A DNA stretch of 64,000 nucleotides from Pycnopodia helianthoides. Its lineage: Eukaryota; Echinodermata; Asteroidea; Forcipulatida; Asteriidae. Shown one piece after another: positions 11,800-23,500 of the stretch. The stretch spans positions 21,849,273 through 21,913,272 of the forward strand of contig CM063248.1 in the NCBI GenBank assembly GCA_032158295.1, given 5' to 3'. Made by a program: the position numbers and the translations under genes. The stretch's first letter is position 1, and the number at the start of each line of letters is the position of its first letter. The notes beneath the pieces were generated by a model, which worked only from the letters and a program-made list of their open reading frames with translations, ran no database searches and was not told the origin of the DNA.

Positions 11800-14310
11800 T
11801 TAAACCATGATATCTTGCACGCAATTTGGGTAACCTTCACTCCAAGCTCCATTTTTACATGTGACCATACTTGGTCCAATCAAATGGTAGCCTTGTAGAC
11901 ATTTGAAATATAGTATGTCACCATGACCTCTACTTCCACTGGTTTGTGCATTCGATGGGGATTCACCTACTTCGCAATCAGCTGAAACAAAATAATAAAA
12001 CGCGTTTATTATTACTTTTCGTATACAAAAAGGGAAGCCGGGAACTCAAATAAAAGTTTTAAAGCATTGGGATTTGACCGAATAAACTGTAAGTCTATCA
12101 TCTAGCATAATATATATGTATATGGCAAGGACACAAATGATTAACATAAAAATAATACCATTAAAGCACATTGTTTTTTAAACTTTACTTATAATTCCTT
12201 TAAGGAGTTTACCAAAACAAAATGGCACATCATGGTTCCATTGTCCATCCTTACACGTGACTGCACTAGCGCCTACCAAACTGTAACCCTGGTTACATTG
12301 AAAGCGAGCCACACTTCCATATTTGCCTTGTGTAGTGGACACAGCACCATTAATAGGGGATTGTAGAGAATCACAATCAGCTGTTGGAATAATAAACAAT
12401 TATCAAGATATACCTTCCACTCACCCTCATCAAGATTTCGGTCTCTTTTAATTTGATGAGGGTGTATCATATTATTTGTCTCCCGTTATATCAAAGAATG
12501 TGATAACTTTACAAAAATTATAAAGTTGTTCTACGATGTACAGCCATAAGTTAAAGCATATAGATCAAGAACCTTTGCTCTATGGTTAAAGGGACACGAA
12601 TTGATGCTCTATGGGTTTTCTATAATGTTACTTGACAAACAAAACAAAGGAACTGTAGTCCAGGTACCCAGCGGCGGCACCAGACCTGTTAATCTGGGGG
12701 GGAAACTTAAATTTAGGGGGGCAAACAAAAATCTATAATGTAATGTATAAGCCTACAATTCACTCCAGAATTAAGATTTTGCATTGTGTGAATGTGACAT
12801 GTTGTGCGAACTGCGTGTACAATGGCTGCTTGCAGTTTTGGACAGACAATACATTTCTATTTATAGCAAGTTTCCAAGCTAGTTGTACATATAAATAAAT
12901 CCACATTAATGGGCTTTTTTGATGGTGCCAGCTATTATGATGGATGAAATTGAGTTTATTATTTACAGCGCAAAAAACATTGTAACAAATTGGGTTAAAT
13001 GGTTTGGGATTAAACTCAATTTCCTCAATAGTCCTCTTAACTCACTTATCTTGAGTTAATGACTTACCAATGCACTTTGGAACAGGCAAAGACCATTCTC
13101 CATTATCCTGGCACACAGACACAGGGGAACCAACCCTTTCAAACCCACCGGGGCACTCGAAATCTACTTTGCTTCCAGTTGAAAATACAGACGCCCCCCG
13201 TCTCATTCCTCCCACCGGCATCCCTGGATCTGGACATACGACTGCGAACAAACAAGTGTTTTGTTTATTTTACACTTTACATAAAATTACAAAATTACCT
13301 ACCCCACCCCCTAAAAAACACAACCCCCCCCAAAAAAAAAAACCAAAAAAAAACCACACACACACAACAACCAAACAATTAAACGAACAAACAAACAAAA
13401 TGTTCGTAAAATAGGTGTCTAGATTTGGTTGTTAAGATTATTTTGTTTTACCTGATGATCAACAAAACTATTCACGTTCAATGTTCTTAAAGGAACATTA
13501 CAGAATTGGTAAGAAAAAAACTTGTAAAATATACTTTTTGATCACAGATTAACATTAAACTTACACGGTCTAGTGATGATGATAGTAGAAAACATCCCTT
13601 GAAATATTTCTGTCTGCCATATTTGATGAGAAATGAATAAACTAATTTTCCGATTGGAGTTTATCGCTCAGTGAGCGTTTTATTCATTTGTTGAATCTAT
13701 CATGCAAATGTGTAATCGGTTTTTCACTATTTTCTCGTGACCCAGATGGCCGATCGATCTCAAACTTCTACAGGTTTGTCAGTTTATGTATATGGTGGAT
13801 TACATAAAGTGCTTACACTGCCAGCAACTGTTTTGTTAGCAAAAACCAATTCTGTAATGTTCCTTTAAGACAACCTAATAAATGCAACATTACTTTAAAT
13901 AGACTCCGTAAAGTGAAAGGTGAACAACTTTATTTGTTAACAATCTCGATTGGGTCTGTCTACATCTGTAGAAAGGCACAGTAAATTAAGTCTGCCATCT
14001 TTAAAACAAGGAGGGTAGTGGTAGCACTTAAAGACTAACTAACTACATAAAAAACCACATGAGCTTTCTTAGCAACAACTACTTCATCAGATGCAAGTAG
14101 TTGTTGCTACGAAAGCTCATGCATTTTTTTAATGTAACTAGTTAGTCTTTAAGTGCTACCACTACCTTTCTTGTTTTATCTATTTTAGACTAACACGGCT
14201 ATTTTTTAGTATTGCCATCTTTAAGTCAACTGGAAAAGTTACTCACCATTTCCTGCGAACGCAGAAGACAAACACACAGCCACAAACACGACCAAAACAG
14301 AACCTAACAT
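11800..14310 (-). CDS. Secreted protein with three CCP/sushi modules
   Basis: Four coding exons, all joined in phase 1: 14310-14247, 13241-13068, 12380-12213 and 11981-11800. The product is 195 aa. Residues 1-19 form a signal peptide (MLGSVLVVFVAVCLSSAFA). Each later exon encodes exactly one CCP module with four cysteines and the closing Trp motif: NGEWSLPVPKC, DGQWNHDVPFC and NGAWSEGYPNC. Donors are gtgagt, gtaagt and gtaaac; all acceptors are AG. One module per phase-1 exon is the usual architecture of complement regulators and related adhesion or lectin proteins. There is no transmembrane segment or GPI-type tail, so the protein should be released. The specific binding partner cannot be read from sequence. 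A role in innate immunity is plausible but unproven. Confidence 0.85.
13487..13868. mobile_element. TTAA-flanked MITE in intron 1 of the CCP gene
   Basis: TTAA followed by AGGAACATTACAGAATTGGT at the left is mirrored by the exact inverse ending in TTAA at the right. The 20-bp terminal repeats appear perfect. TTAA target sites are typical of piggyBac-type transposition; membership is inference because no transposase is present. Confidence 0.8.
14006..14190. mobile_element. Inverted pair of Penelope-like element ends with hammerhead-like cores
   Basis: A long hairpin: two arms of about 80 bp run outward from a centre near 14092. Each arm reads GTAGTTGTTGCTA(C/A)GAAAGC, then GTTAGTCTTTAAGTGCTACC and a TTGTTTTA end. 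The left arm, read on the minus strand, starts CTGATGAA. CUGAUGA, a GTAG/CTAC stem II and GAAA match the hammerhead layout known from Penelope-like retroelements, whose vertebrate copies share the words GAAAGCTTATGC and GTTAGTCTCTAAGGTGCCAC. Stem III and the cleavage site look degraded. It lies in intron 1 of the CCP gene. Confidence 0.6.
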
Positions 14311-14490
14311 TGCTCTCAGAATACTTGAAGAGGAATTTGAGTTTATCAGGTAAATGATGTTTGTTAATTAAAAACCGAATTTTAAAACAACAAACTGATG
14401 CTTAAAAAACACACTTTACTGGTTACACGTAACTTGTGGAGTGAATGAACATCTTCGGAGACGAAGACACAGTGTAAGGTGGTACCAATC

Positions 14491-14500
14491 CCCTTTTATT
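14491..14500 (-). promoter_or_regulatory. TATA-like box of the CCP gene
   Basis: AATAAAAGGG on the minus strand lies about 180 bases upstream of the CCP gene ATG at 14310. The position is suitable for a start near 14465 and a short 5' UTR. Confidence 0.4.
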
Positions 14501-14764
14501 TGACCCCCATTGTTATAGGTTGTCTCCACCCTAGCCAGGTATTCAGAGTACCTAGAGATGTTTGATGTATGGATTAGGGAAAAGGTTGCCTTCCTACTTC
14601 ACGCAAGACGATTATGCAACCATTAGCCCATAGGTTCCCCTCTCTTTCACAATGGATTGATCCAATAAGACATTGTACATGTCACACTGGTTGTGATCCA
14701 CTATTTTAAGAGGTACTAAATGAGTGCATGTATTGAGTAAGCGATCCTCACTACAGGTCACTGA

Positions 14765-15125
14765 AGGACAGCGCCGAAACTAAAGTAAAGTTTTAGGGGT
14801 CCACACACTTTTTCTAGGGGGGCACTACTGGCAAATTAAAACTGTAGTTTCCTTTTGCATTTCTCTTAAACAAGCCCCTTTCAGCGCTCTTGTTATGCCA
14901 TTTACTATTTTGTTATGATAATCTGACCTGCAGGCAATAACAAATACATTGTCTGCATGTAAATGTAAATTTAGTTTCAAAAACATTGAAATTATCACAT
15001 TAAAGTAGAATGTAACATTTTCCTGTGGAGTATTGAATCTCAATATTTCAAATAGGAGGGGGGGCACAGACATTATTTGAAGTAGGCACTTGAATCCCCC
15101 CCCCTTAGTTACGCCACTGGTGAAC
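14765..15125. mobile_element. Non-coding transposon-like repeat with a TTAGTTACGCCACTGG end
   Basis: The right end reads CCCCCCCCCTTAGTTACGCCACTGG, an end type that recurs widely in marine invertebrate genomes. The left end (cagcgccgaaactaaag) is a poor inverse match. A related gggggg-rich end is seen at about 12665-12725. The 113-aa minus-strand frame inside shows no family resemblance. Confidence 0.4.
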
Positions 15126-15234
15126 GAGCGATCAACCCTAGATGTATCTCCCTTCCATGTCTCCATCTAAGTCGCATAACAACTCTAAAAACATATCAAT
15201 AATAAATATAATTCAAAATCATCTTGGTTATTTT

Positions 15235-17568
15235 ACAGTTTATTTCCAACTTCTATGACTAAACAGTTAACAGTTTCAACTTTCTTTTAAAGATATTTTA
15301 AATTTAATGATATTTACGTAACGAGTTTTTATATTAATTATCAATGTCTGACACATACACTTACAAATTCCGTATCGGCTATATGCAAGAATTATAATTA
15401 CAGACTTAACAATTATCAAAACCTGTAATTGCACGCTCTGCTCAAAAATAATTTACATCTTATGTACATCCAACATCCTAGAGCAACTTTCTTGGCAACT
15501 AGTATCACTACATTAAATCTGTTAATTCACCATAACTGCATTTGTGTCAATTTAATCGAAGATTGAACGCTGCAGAGAAGAAAAAAAACTACAAAATTAT
15601 GTTTCTATCCACTCAAAAGTATAAATATCCATCCACTGTTCGGTTGCATTTACACGAAGAATTGATGTACATTTCTGAATTAATTAAACAAAAAATCGAT
15701 TGCGTTTTAGTTTTTCTTGTGGAATTCTTGGTCATTGCCTTCTACAAATGTATAAACATCATTCCCTGCCTTGAGAAAAAACCAAGACTAACACTGTAGC
15801 AATTTAACAACTTTAATCGCATTCCCCATCATGTGACAGCTGGTAAAACATACAGAAAACATGCACACCAAAATCCTGCAAACGGAAAATATAACTTTAA
15901 CAGTAAATAGTTATAATCAACCATTGAAATAATGAAAACGTTTTCTGAGCTTTTAGGAACAATGCAACAAACAAAACAAAAAAAATCACCTTTAAGAAAT
16001 TAATTTTGACGAGTAAATAGCCCACCCTCTCAGCACACAGGATGTTAAACAATACATTAACCAGTTTGTTTCTTTTAACACAATATCTCTTTTACCACAT
16101 GTGTTTCTCTCAGGCTTGTAGGTCATTGCAGTGCATCATAATAAAATGAGTTGAACAGTGAAGTGGGCTGTAACAAATAATTTGGAAACATAACTCATGC
16201 TTATCAAAAGACAAATGTAGAAACAAATAGCAATTGATGTCAGCTTAATTTAAAAATAAACTCCTATCAGGTGTAAAATTGTAAAATTAAAGCGTTTAAT
16301 ATTTTCTTGATGATGCCTTACCAATTAAAGAGCTCATGTTACATGACCAACACTGTGTTACATGTAACGGCCCTACAAATGTATTGTATAACTGTTTGCA
16401 CCATAATTCACAATCGAAGGCAATAGTCATAAAAGGTTGAAAGATTGGATTAAATTCATGAGTCGTTAACATTTTACTTTAAACAGAAGTTTATTTGTTT
16501 AACTAGTGGACTATAATATAATTCATTCCTTAAATTCAATTTTAAATACATCATATAATAAAACATAGGGAATAAATAAAAAATATCTAACACTTTCAAA
16601 TTTTTAGAGTATTCATTATTTGACAGTTCAAAGATACATGCCTTAAATTTACCTCAGAATCTTGATGGTCTATCTTATTAAATGACTACGGTTGGGGAAT
16701 TCATTCTGACTACTAGTATTTGTCAGAGTAACAGTCTAGAATACTTATCTTGAGGCTGTTACAAAGTCTTGTAAGAAGTACATAGTTTGACAAAATAACC
16801 TGTGCACAGATAAATAGAAACAATATCAAACCTAATAAGTTCAGACAAGAACAACTCACATAATAATACATCATTCATAGCTATGAAACCAGCCAAAAAT
16901 GCTGCTTATTTTTGCATTGCTTAGCAACAGTCAGTTGGAGCAGCTTATATAGTACTAGGACCTTTTTCTTAAATTTAATTCATTTGTCTTTTTCTTGTTA
17001 CTGATGATGGTCAGTAGGGGCTGGCATTCACAAAATTACAATTGATTTCTGCAATTGTTTTTGTCTGAATTTCTGGTCTGCCTTTCCATCGTGTTAGAAT
17101 TCCTTTAAATCTGCATAAAGTAATTATTCAACCAATCAAATTGGAACTATTCGGCCAATTTCGAAAAAGCTGAAAAGAAGACGAAGGTTTTCCTATTATC
17201 AATCAATCCTGTTGACATTATATGCATTAACTGGCAGTTGCTAAAGAAAAACATTTTTTGCATGTTTTTTGTAAGGTTGCTAAACCAAGCATTCATACAC
17301 TTGCACACGCTTCAACTGGCAGTCTGTTTTTAAATACTAAGAACGAATGCTAAATATATCCATGTGCATCTGGCTTGTTTTCTGTTAATAGTGCCAAGCA
17401 AAACATTTGAGCTAAGCAGGTCCTGTTACATGAAACTACATATGCCAGCCAAACTTTCAAAAAAGATATGTTGGATTTAGCTAACAGTCTGCTAAGTAGC
17501 TTAACAAAACCATCAGTTAAGTTTCTTCTGAGCAATTCTGTAAAATTGGAGCTTGCTGGAAACCTCTC
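15235..17568 (-). other. Probable 3' UTR of the MTMR6-like gene
   Basis: Downstream of the stop codon at 17569 no other gene is visible. On the minus strand AAATAAA signals occur, for example near 15244-15238 and 16495-16489. UTR length therefore cannot be fixed. A TGCTTAGC-type repeat debris patch is present near 17200-17500. Confidence 0.4.
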
Positions 17569-20500
17569 TCATTCATGAATCTCATTAATTAAGTTATCCA
17601 ACCTGGGTTCAAACATAGAGCCAGGATTATTGAGTAATGGAGAGGATACATGTGATGTTGGAGATGCTACTGGGTCTGATGATCCCAACTTGAGCTCTCT
17701 ATAACACGGCCGGCAAACTGCCACTGGACGTTCATAGAAATGGCCTGGCAGGAACGTTTGCTTGTCAATACATCTGATACAGAATACTTCACCACACTTC
17801 CAGCAATGATACTGCCAACAGATAAAACAAAATATGGTATTTGTAAATGAATGGCACAAGAACAACATCACCTTGCAAAAAACCCAAAACAAACAAACAC
17901 CACACCCACCACACAAACAGACAGAGTTGAATATCAATAGCCTCATTCAAAGAGATCAATTAACAAGTTGGATGGTTTGCAAGCATCATACAAGCAAACC
18001 CCAGTTCTTCAGAAACTATCAATGATTTCAAGAGGACTTTTAAAACACACCTGTTCCTCTCTGAATTGTATTGCCAAATTCGTTTAACTTTTACCTTTTG
18101 CAACTTTGTTTTAGCCACACTGGGGTTTGTAATGATCATAAATGTCTCGCTTTGATGTTTGTATTGGTGCAAGCTATACGTTATTTTTATAGGGTATTTT
18201 TGTAGTAACCGCTGGTATTGTATTTTGGATCTTTTAAAAACTCTTTGCTGTTTCAACTTACATGTATGTACCCAATGGCTATTTTTCTGTTTATGTAGGG
18301 TTACGTGTACATATCTTTTAAAATTTAGTCTCTTTTTATTCTTTAAGAATTTTTATTGTTGTTAAGGGCCTCGGGTTGGATCAGCAGGAGGCACTCAATA
18401 AATCGAAGTATTATTATTATATATCGCACACACAGACACTTGTCATTTGATCAGCAAAACATGCGTCACATGTCATCCTTTAATTTTCCATGTATAATTT
18501 TTCCTTGCCCATTTGTCCAAACAAGGCAAGATTGTGTCACGGCGAACAAGGTTGCCGTTTACATCGAGTCACGCACATTGTTTAGGGTTTTTTTTCATAG
18601 AATTTTCAGAGTGTGGGGTGGAAAGTTTCCATGTCTATTTTGTGTTTATTGTAACCGAATTTTCAAGTGACAAGGATCTATGTGTGTGTTATACATAACA
18701 AATATTGAATGCATTTCGTTCTTGCATTGTCGCAGAATATAAACAATCAGTGAATCTGGCTTTTCCATTTCACTCAATTTGCCTCGTGAAATGGAATAGT
18801 CCAGATCTCTGCAACAATGCACCCAAATGCATCCATGAATATTAACTCCCTTTACTATAATATAAACTGTGTCCTCACCTTCCGACTGAAGTGATCAAAA
18901 GGAGTTGAGCACACACATTGACGTATATTCCTGAAGCCCCTCCAGTTGAGGCTGACTGACTCTACTGCCTCAGCAAGAAGTGATGCTGACATAATTTCTC
19001 CACTGTCTTCCCTCCTTATCAACAAGGGCTTACATGAGGAGTTGTGTTGGTCCAGGTCTCTGCCTTGTCGGTTATCTATCATTGCACTTTGATTATTTTC
19101 CAGAGTTTTGTTATCAGGCTGGTCTGTGGTGTCAATCTCCTTCTCAGACTCTTGAGAATCAGAACTGCTCTCTAGTGAATTGATTTCTGGTAATGACGAA
19201 GCTTTGCCATCCATTATGTCTGATACATCATCCTCATCTTTGATACCAAGCACCTCCTTTAAATTTATGACTTTCTAAAATACGAGAAACAAAACAAAAA
19301 CAACTTGATAAGATCAATTTTATACAATATCTTTTTACACAGATTCTAAGAATAAGATATTTAAAATAAAGTCTCTTTAACAAACAGTCAAAATTACAAC
19401 ATGTTATTGCAACTCACATCTTCAAGGAACTTGACATGGTCAGACAGGGATGAGCTGTGGTCCTTCATGGCATTGAGGATATCAGCAATAGGCTCTCTTG
19501 GGTGTACTCCATTGTCATAGCGATTGTACATACCTCTCCAAAACCTAAACATGAAAACAGAGTGATTATTATAAGTCACAACAGCACTTTATGGCATGCA
19601 TTCCCAGGTCATTATTTGCAAGAAGTTTCCATTCTGAGAAAATTCTGAATATGTACAGAAAGGAACCTAAATGTATGCTATGTCTTAATATTAGCAACAT
19701 CGGTTCATTTCACTGCATGAGGCAAATACTTAATATTAAATTACAGAATTTAAATATCAAATTAGCTACTGATTGATTTGACTTGATTGACCAATTGCAC
19801 TTTGAAAGACATAACACATCAAATAGAACTGAACTAAAAATCTTCCAACCCAGCCTTATGGCAGTAAAGAGGTAAACATCTTAGACCACAAGAATGTACA
19901 ATTTACACTTCTCAACCACAAAATACAATCTTATATTTGTATATTACATTAAATTATTTCTTGTTGTTACTTACTTTTCACACTATTCCTTTACCTATTC
20001 CTTTACATAGCACCATGCAATGATTTACAAGGTGCTGTGGCGCAATATGCAGCCAATCAAACCAGGAACACCAGGGTGAACCCCTTCTCTTTTCGACAAG
20101 TGCACTGGGTTCTTTTACATGCATTACACAACACACGGGACCAATGGCTTTACGTCCCATCCGAAGGACGCAGCAATAATGGTTAAGTGTCTTGCTTAAG
20201 GACACAAGTGTCACGACCGGGACTCGAACCCACACTCTGCTGAACAGAAACACCAGAGCTTGAGTCCGGTGCTCTTATCCACTCAGCCATGACACGCCAT
20301 GATCAACTAATGAGAATGCAGGATTATAATTAAAACTGTTGGATGTAATGTATCCTTTCTTCAAAAAAATGTACACGGAGAGTCTTGAAGATCTCACCTG
20401 AACATCTGCGGAGAGAGATTGGGTTTCAAGATGCCTCCTGTGGTTGGGGAATTGGACTTGTAGAGAGGATTATAGTAATCTGCCATCCTACCCTGCATGT

Positions 20501-23500
20501 AAGCCCATAAGGAATATGTCCTATCTGTTATCCTGAAATACATACATACAAACAATGGCATTAGTAATACTGAAAGTTAGATTTTTGTAGCTTCTAACCA
20601 CTCCACTGAGTGTTTCTAAATTTGAGAACAAACTTAAGAACAAGCAAATAACTTGGGGTTCTCTACATAGGGAAAAACTAAATTAGATTAATTTAGGTGA
20701 TTGGGGTGTCTCTATCCTGTTCAATAGTGTGCATGCAGCAGACACGTCTGCGTGTGGCACAATGACTTACCAACAGTATGTGTCAGATCTAAAAGGTTGA
20801 CATAACTAATTGATATTAAGCCCCCTATTAATGATCTCCTAGATTGGATTTTGGAAAGAGTTCCTTTTTCTTCAAGTATCCACTAGATACAAAAGCAAAT
20901 CATGAAATCATTGTGTTATAATAATAATAATAATATCAGTTCTTATATAGCGCAATTCCAAAAATGATCATTGCACTTCACAAACGAACATAAACATCAG
21001 CAATGTGAACACACTAAAATAAATGGATTTTGAGATTGCGCTTGAAAGCATCAACCGTTGGTGAAGATCTTAAGGTCTCTGGTAATTTGTTCCAGAGAGT
21101 TGGCCCGAACACACGTTATTTCTGTGTATGTTTTGGGGATTTTTATGGGGGATGCTGTTTGTGTTTATTTTATTGCACACATTGTATGCTTAAAGTTTGC
21201 ATTCATATTTGTATTACCTGTTGTCAACTCGATCTTTCTCACAGTTGCCAAGAAAATTGCCAAATTGGCAGGAGAAGACATGATCATGAAGCTCCAAGAG
21301 GAATCGTTCATTGAACTGGAACGCACAGGGGAACTGCTGCGTCAGTTGCCACACACAGTCAATAAACTGGGTGAATACTGGGGAGAACTCACGGGATTCA
21401 TATGCAACCAAGCCACACCTGCAGAAAAAAGGATCATTCTATTACAAAAAGTAACTCAATTTAAAGGCAGGTAGACTTTTGGTAATTGTCAAAGACTAGT
21501 ATCCTCACTTGGTGTATCCTAACATATGCATAAAATAACATACCTATGAAAATTTGGGCTCAATTGGTCATCGAAGTTGCAAGAAAATAATTAAAGAAAA
21601 AACACCCTTGTTGCATAGAATTGTGTGCTTTCAGTTTCAAATGCCTGAGCAGATTCAAATATTTTGGTAAGCAATTACCTCTTTCTCAAAAACTACATTA
21701 CTTCAGAGGGAGTCATTTCTCACAATGTGTTATACTATCAGCAGCTCTCAGGTGCTCCTTACCAGGTAAGTTTTTATGGTAATGTATTTCTTGAGTAATT
21801 ACCAAAAGTATCCACTGCCTTTAAATGGATCTTGTCTTTATTTTGAAGTCCATGTTTTAACGATTGTTGTTTTCATGGAGACAGTATTAGTCTGTGAAAA
21901 AAATTTGAAAAACTGGCAGGTGGTGCTTCAACTTCTTAAGACATAACAACTGCTCCAGAGAAATTATGATTCCCTTGTGATGACAATCAAGAGCAATACT
22001 GTATCCAACTCAATCAAATAAACAAACAGCAAAGACCGTTAAATTTACAATTCACAGGGGGTGTTCTTCTACTCCCCACACAGGAGTGAGTCAAATGGAA
22101 GAGGGTATTTTTCATCATTGAGTTGATGACACAAAGACAATGCAGACATGTGGCAAGTGTTGATGTCTGTTGAATCATCTTATGTTAACCCAAGTGGAAA
22201 TCTACTGAGAGGAGAATTTGAATTACTGGCAGATGGTGCTTCAAATTCTTCAAACATAAAAACTGCTCTAGGGAAATTATTATTCCCTTGTGAAGACATT
22301 GATGTGCATATACTGTATCCAACTCAATCAAGAAAACAAACATCAAAGACCATTAAATTCACAGTTGTTACCAGAAACAGATGTCAGAAACAGGTCATTT
22401 TGTATATAATTCAAAACAGTCTAAGATTTGTCTTGTGTTGCATACCTGTCAAGAAACTTGTGCCCAAAAGCCAGCCACTCCTTCTCAATTAACACCTGAA
22501 AGAAGCCAATTATTTCATTTTTCCACATTAAAATAATCATACTATAATAAAAAATATATATCAAATTATCGGTTTCCCATGCCAGTTTCAACAAAAATTC
22601 ATTCAATTAAACATCCAGCTCATTCAATTTCTTTTAAAATTGATGCTCTGTTGCATCAGCATATAACAGTCAAAAGGAGTAATTCAAATTCAACAGTCTG
22701 GCATTTACTGGTCAAAAGACCATTCAAATTCATTAGGTCGCAAAGATCAGTCAATTAAAGAAAAACAGCAAGAGGCTAGACAACCAATCAATTTTATCAA
22801 TTGTAAATAGGTAGCAGAAATTCAACTGAAGTATGCGAAATTGAGTCTTGAATATAAATGAAATAGAATGACTTAAACGAACTTGATGAGAAAAACGAAA
22901 TCATGTGTGCACGAAAACGAAATTGAATGCAATAGTAACTAAAAAGAAACCCTAGTTTAAATGAATTAGGGAAACATGCATGAATCTGAATGCATATTAA
23001 TAAAACTGATTTCATTTTTGCTGAAATTGACCAGGAAAACCTATATTATTTTCAACAATAAATCTAATCCAAAACGCCAAACAGGAAGTACATTTAGGTG
23101 ACACCGGAGTTATTAATTTTTTTTAACACTTTACAAACAACCAATATACCCATTGTGCAACAGGTTTCTAGGAAATTTGTTTCAAGAATATCCCAACAAA
23201 AATTTACACTTTACAAAATGATTTTTCAATTGATTGAAAAGACAAATCACTGAGCATAATTGTTTGATATTCTTACCTGAAAGCCCTGTATAGTTCTGTA
23301 GTATGAATCAAGTACTAAACTAGCAAGAGAACATGTTTGTGCCGTCCGATCCCAACCGTCAGAGCAATGAACCAACACACTAATTCCTTCCTCAGACACA
23401 GCCTGTAAAGCAAAGAGATTTTTCTTTATTTATTTTGCCTATTTTTCTTTTCCCAAAACAAATTTAAAAGACCAATCCTGGGGATTGCCAACTGAGATGT

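Noticed and set aside
21030..21474. Plus-strand 94-aa and 138-aa frames as genes
   Set aside because: They overlap a minus-strand LINE tail and MTMR6 exon 11, which has conserved myotubularin sequence in correct phase.
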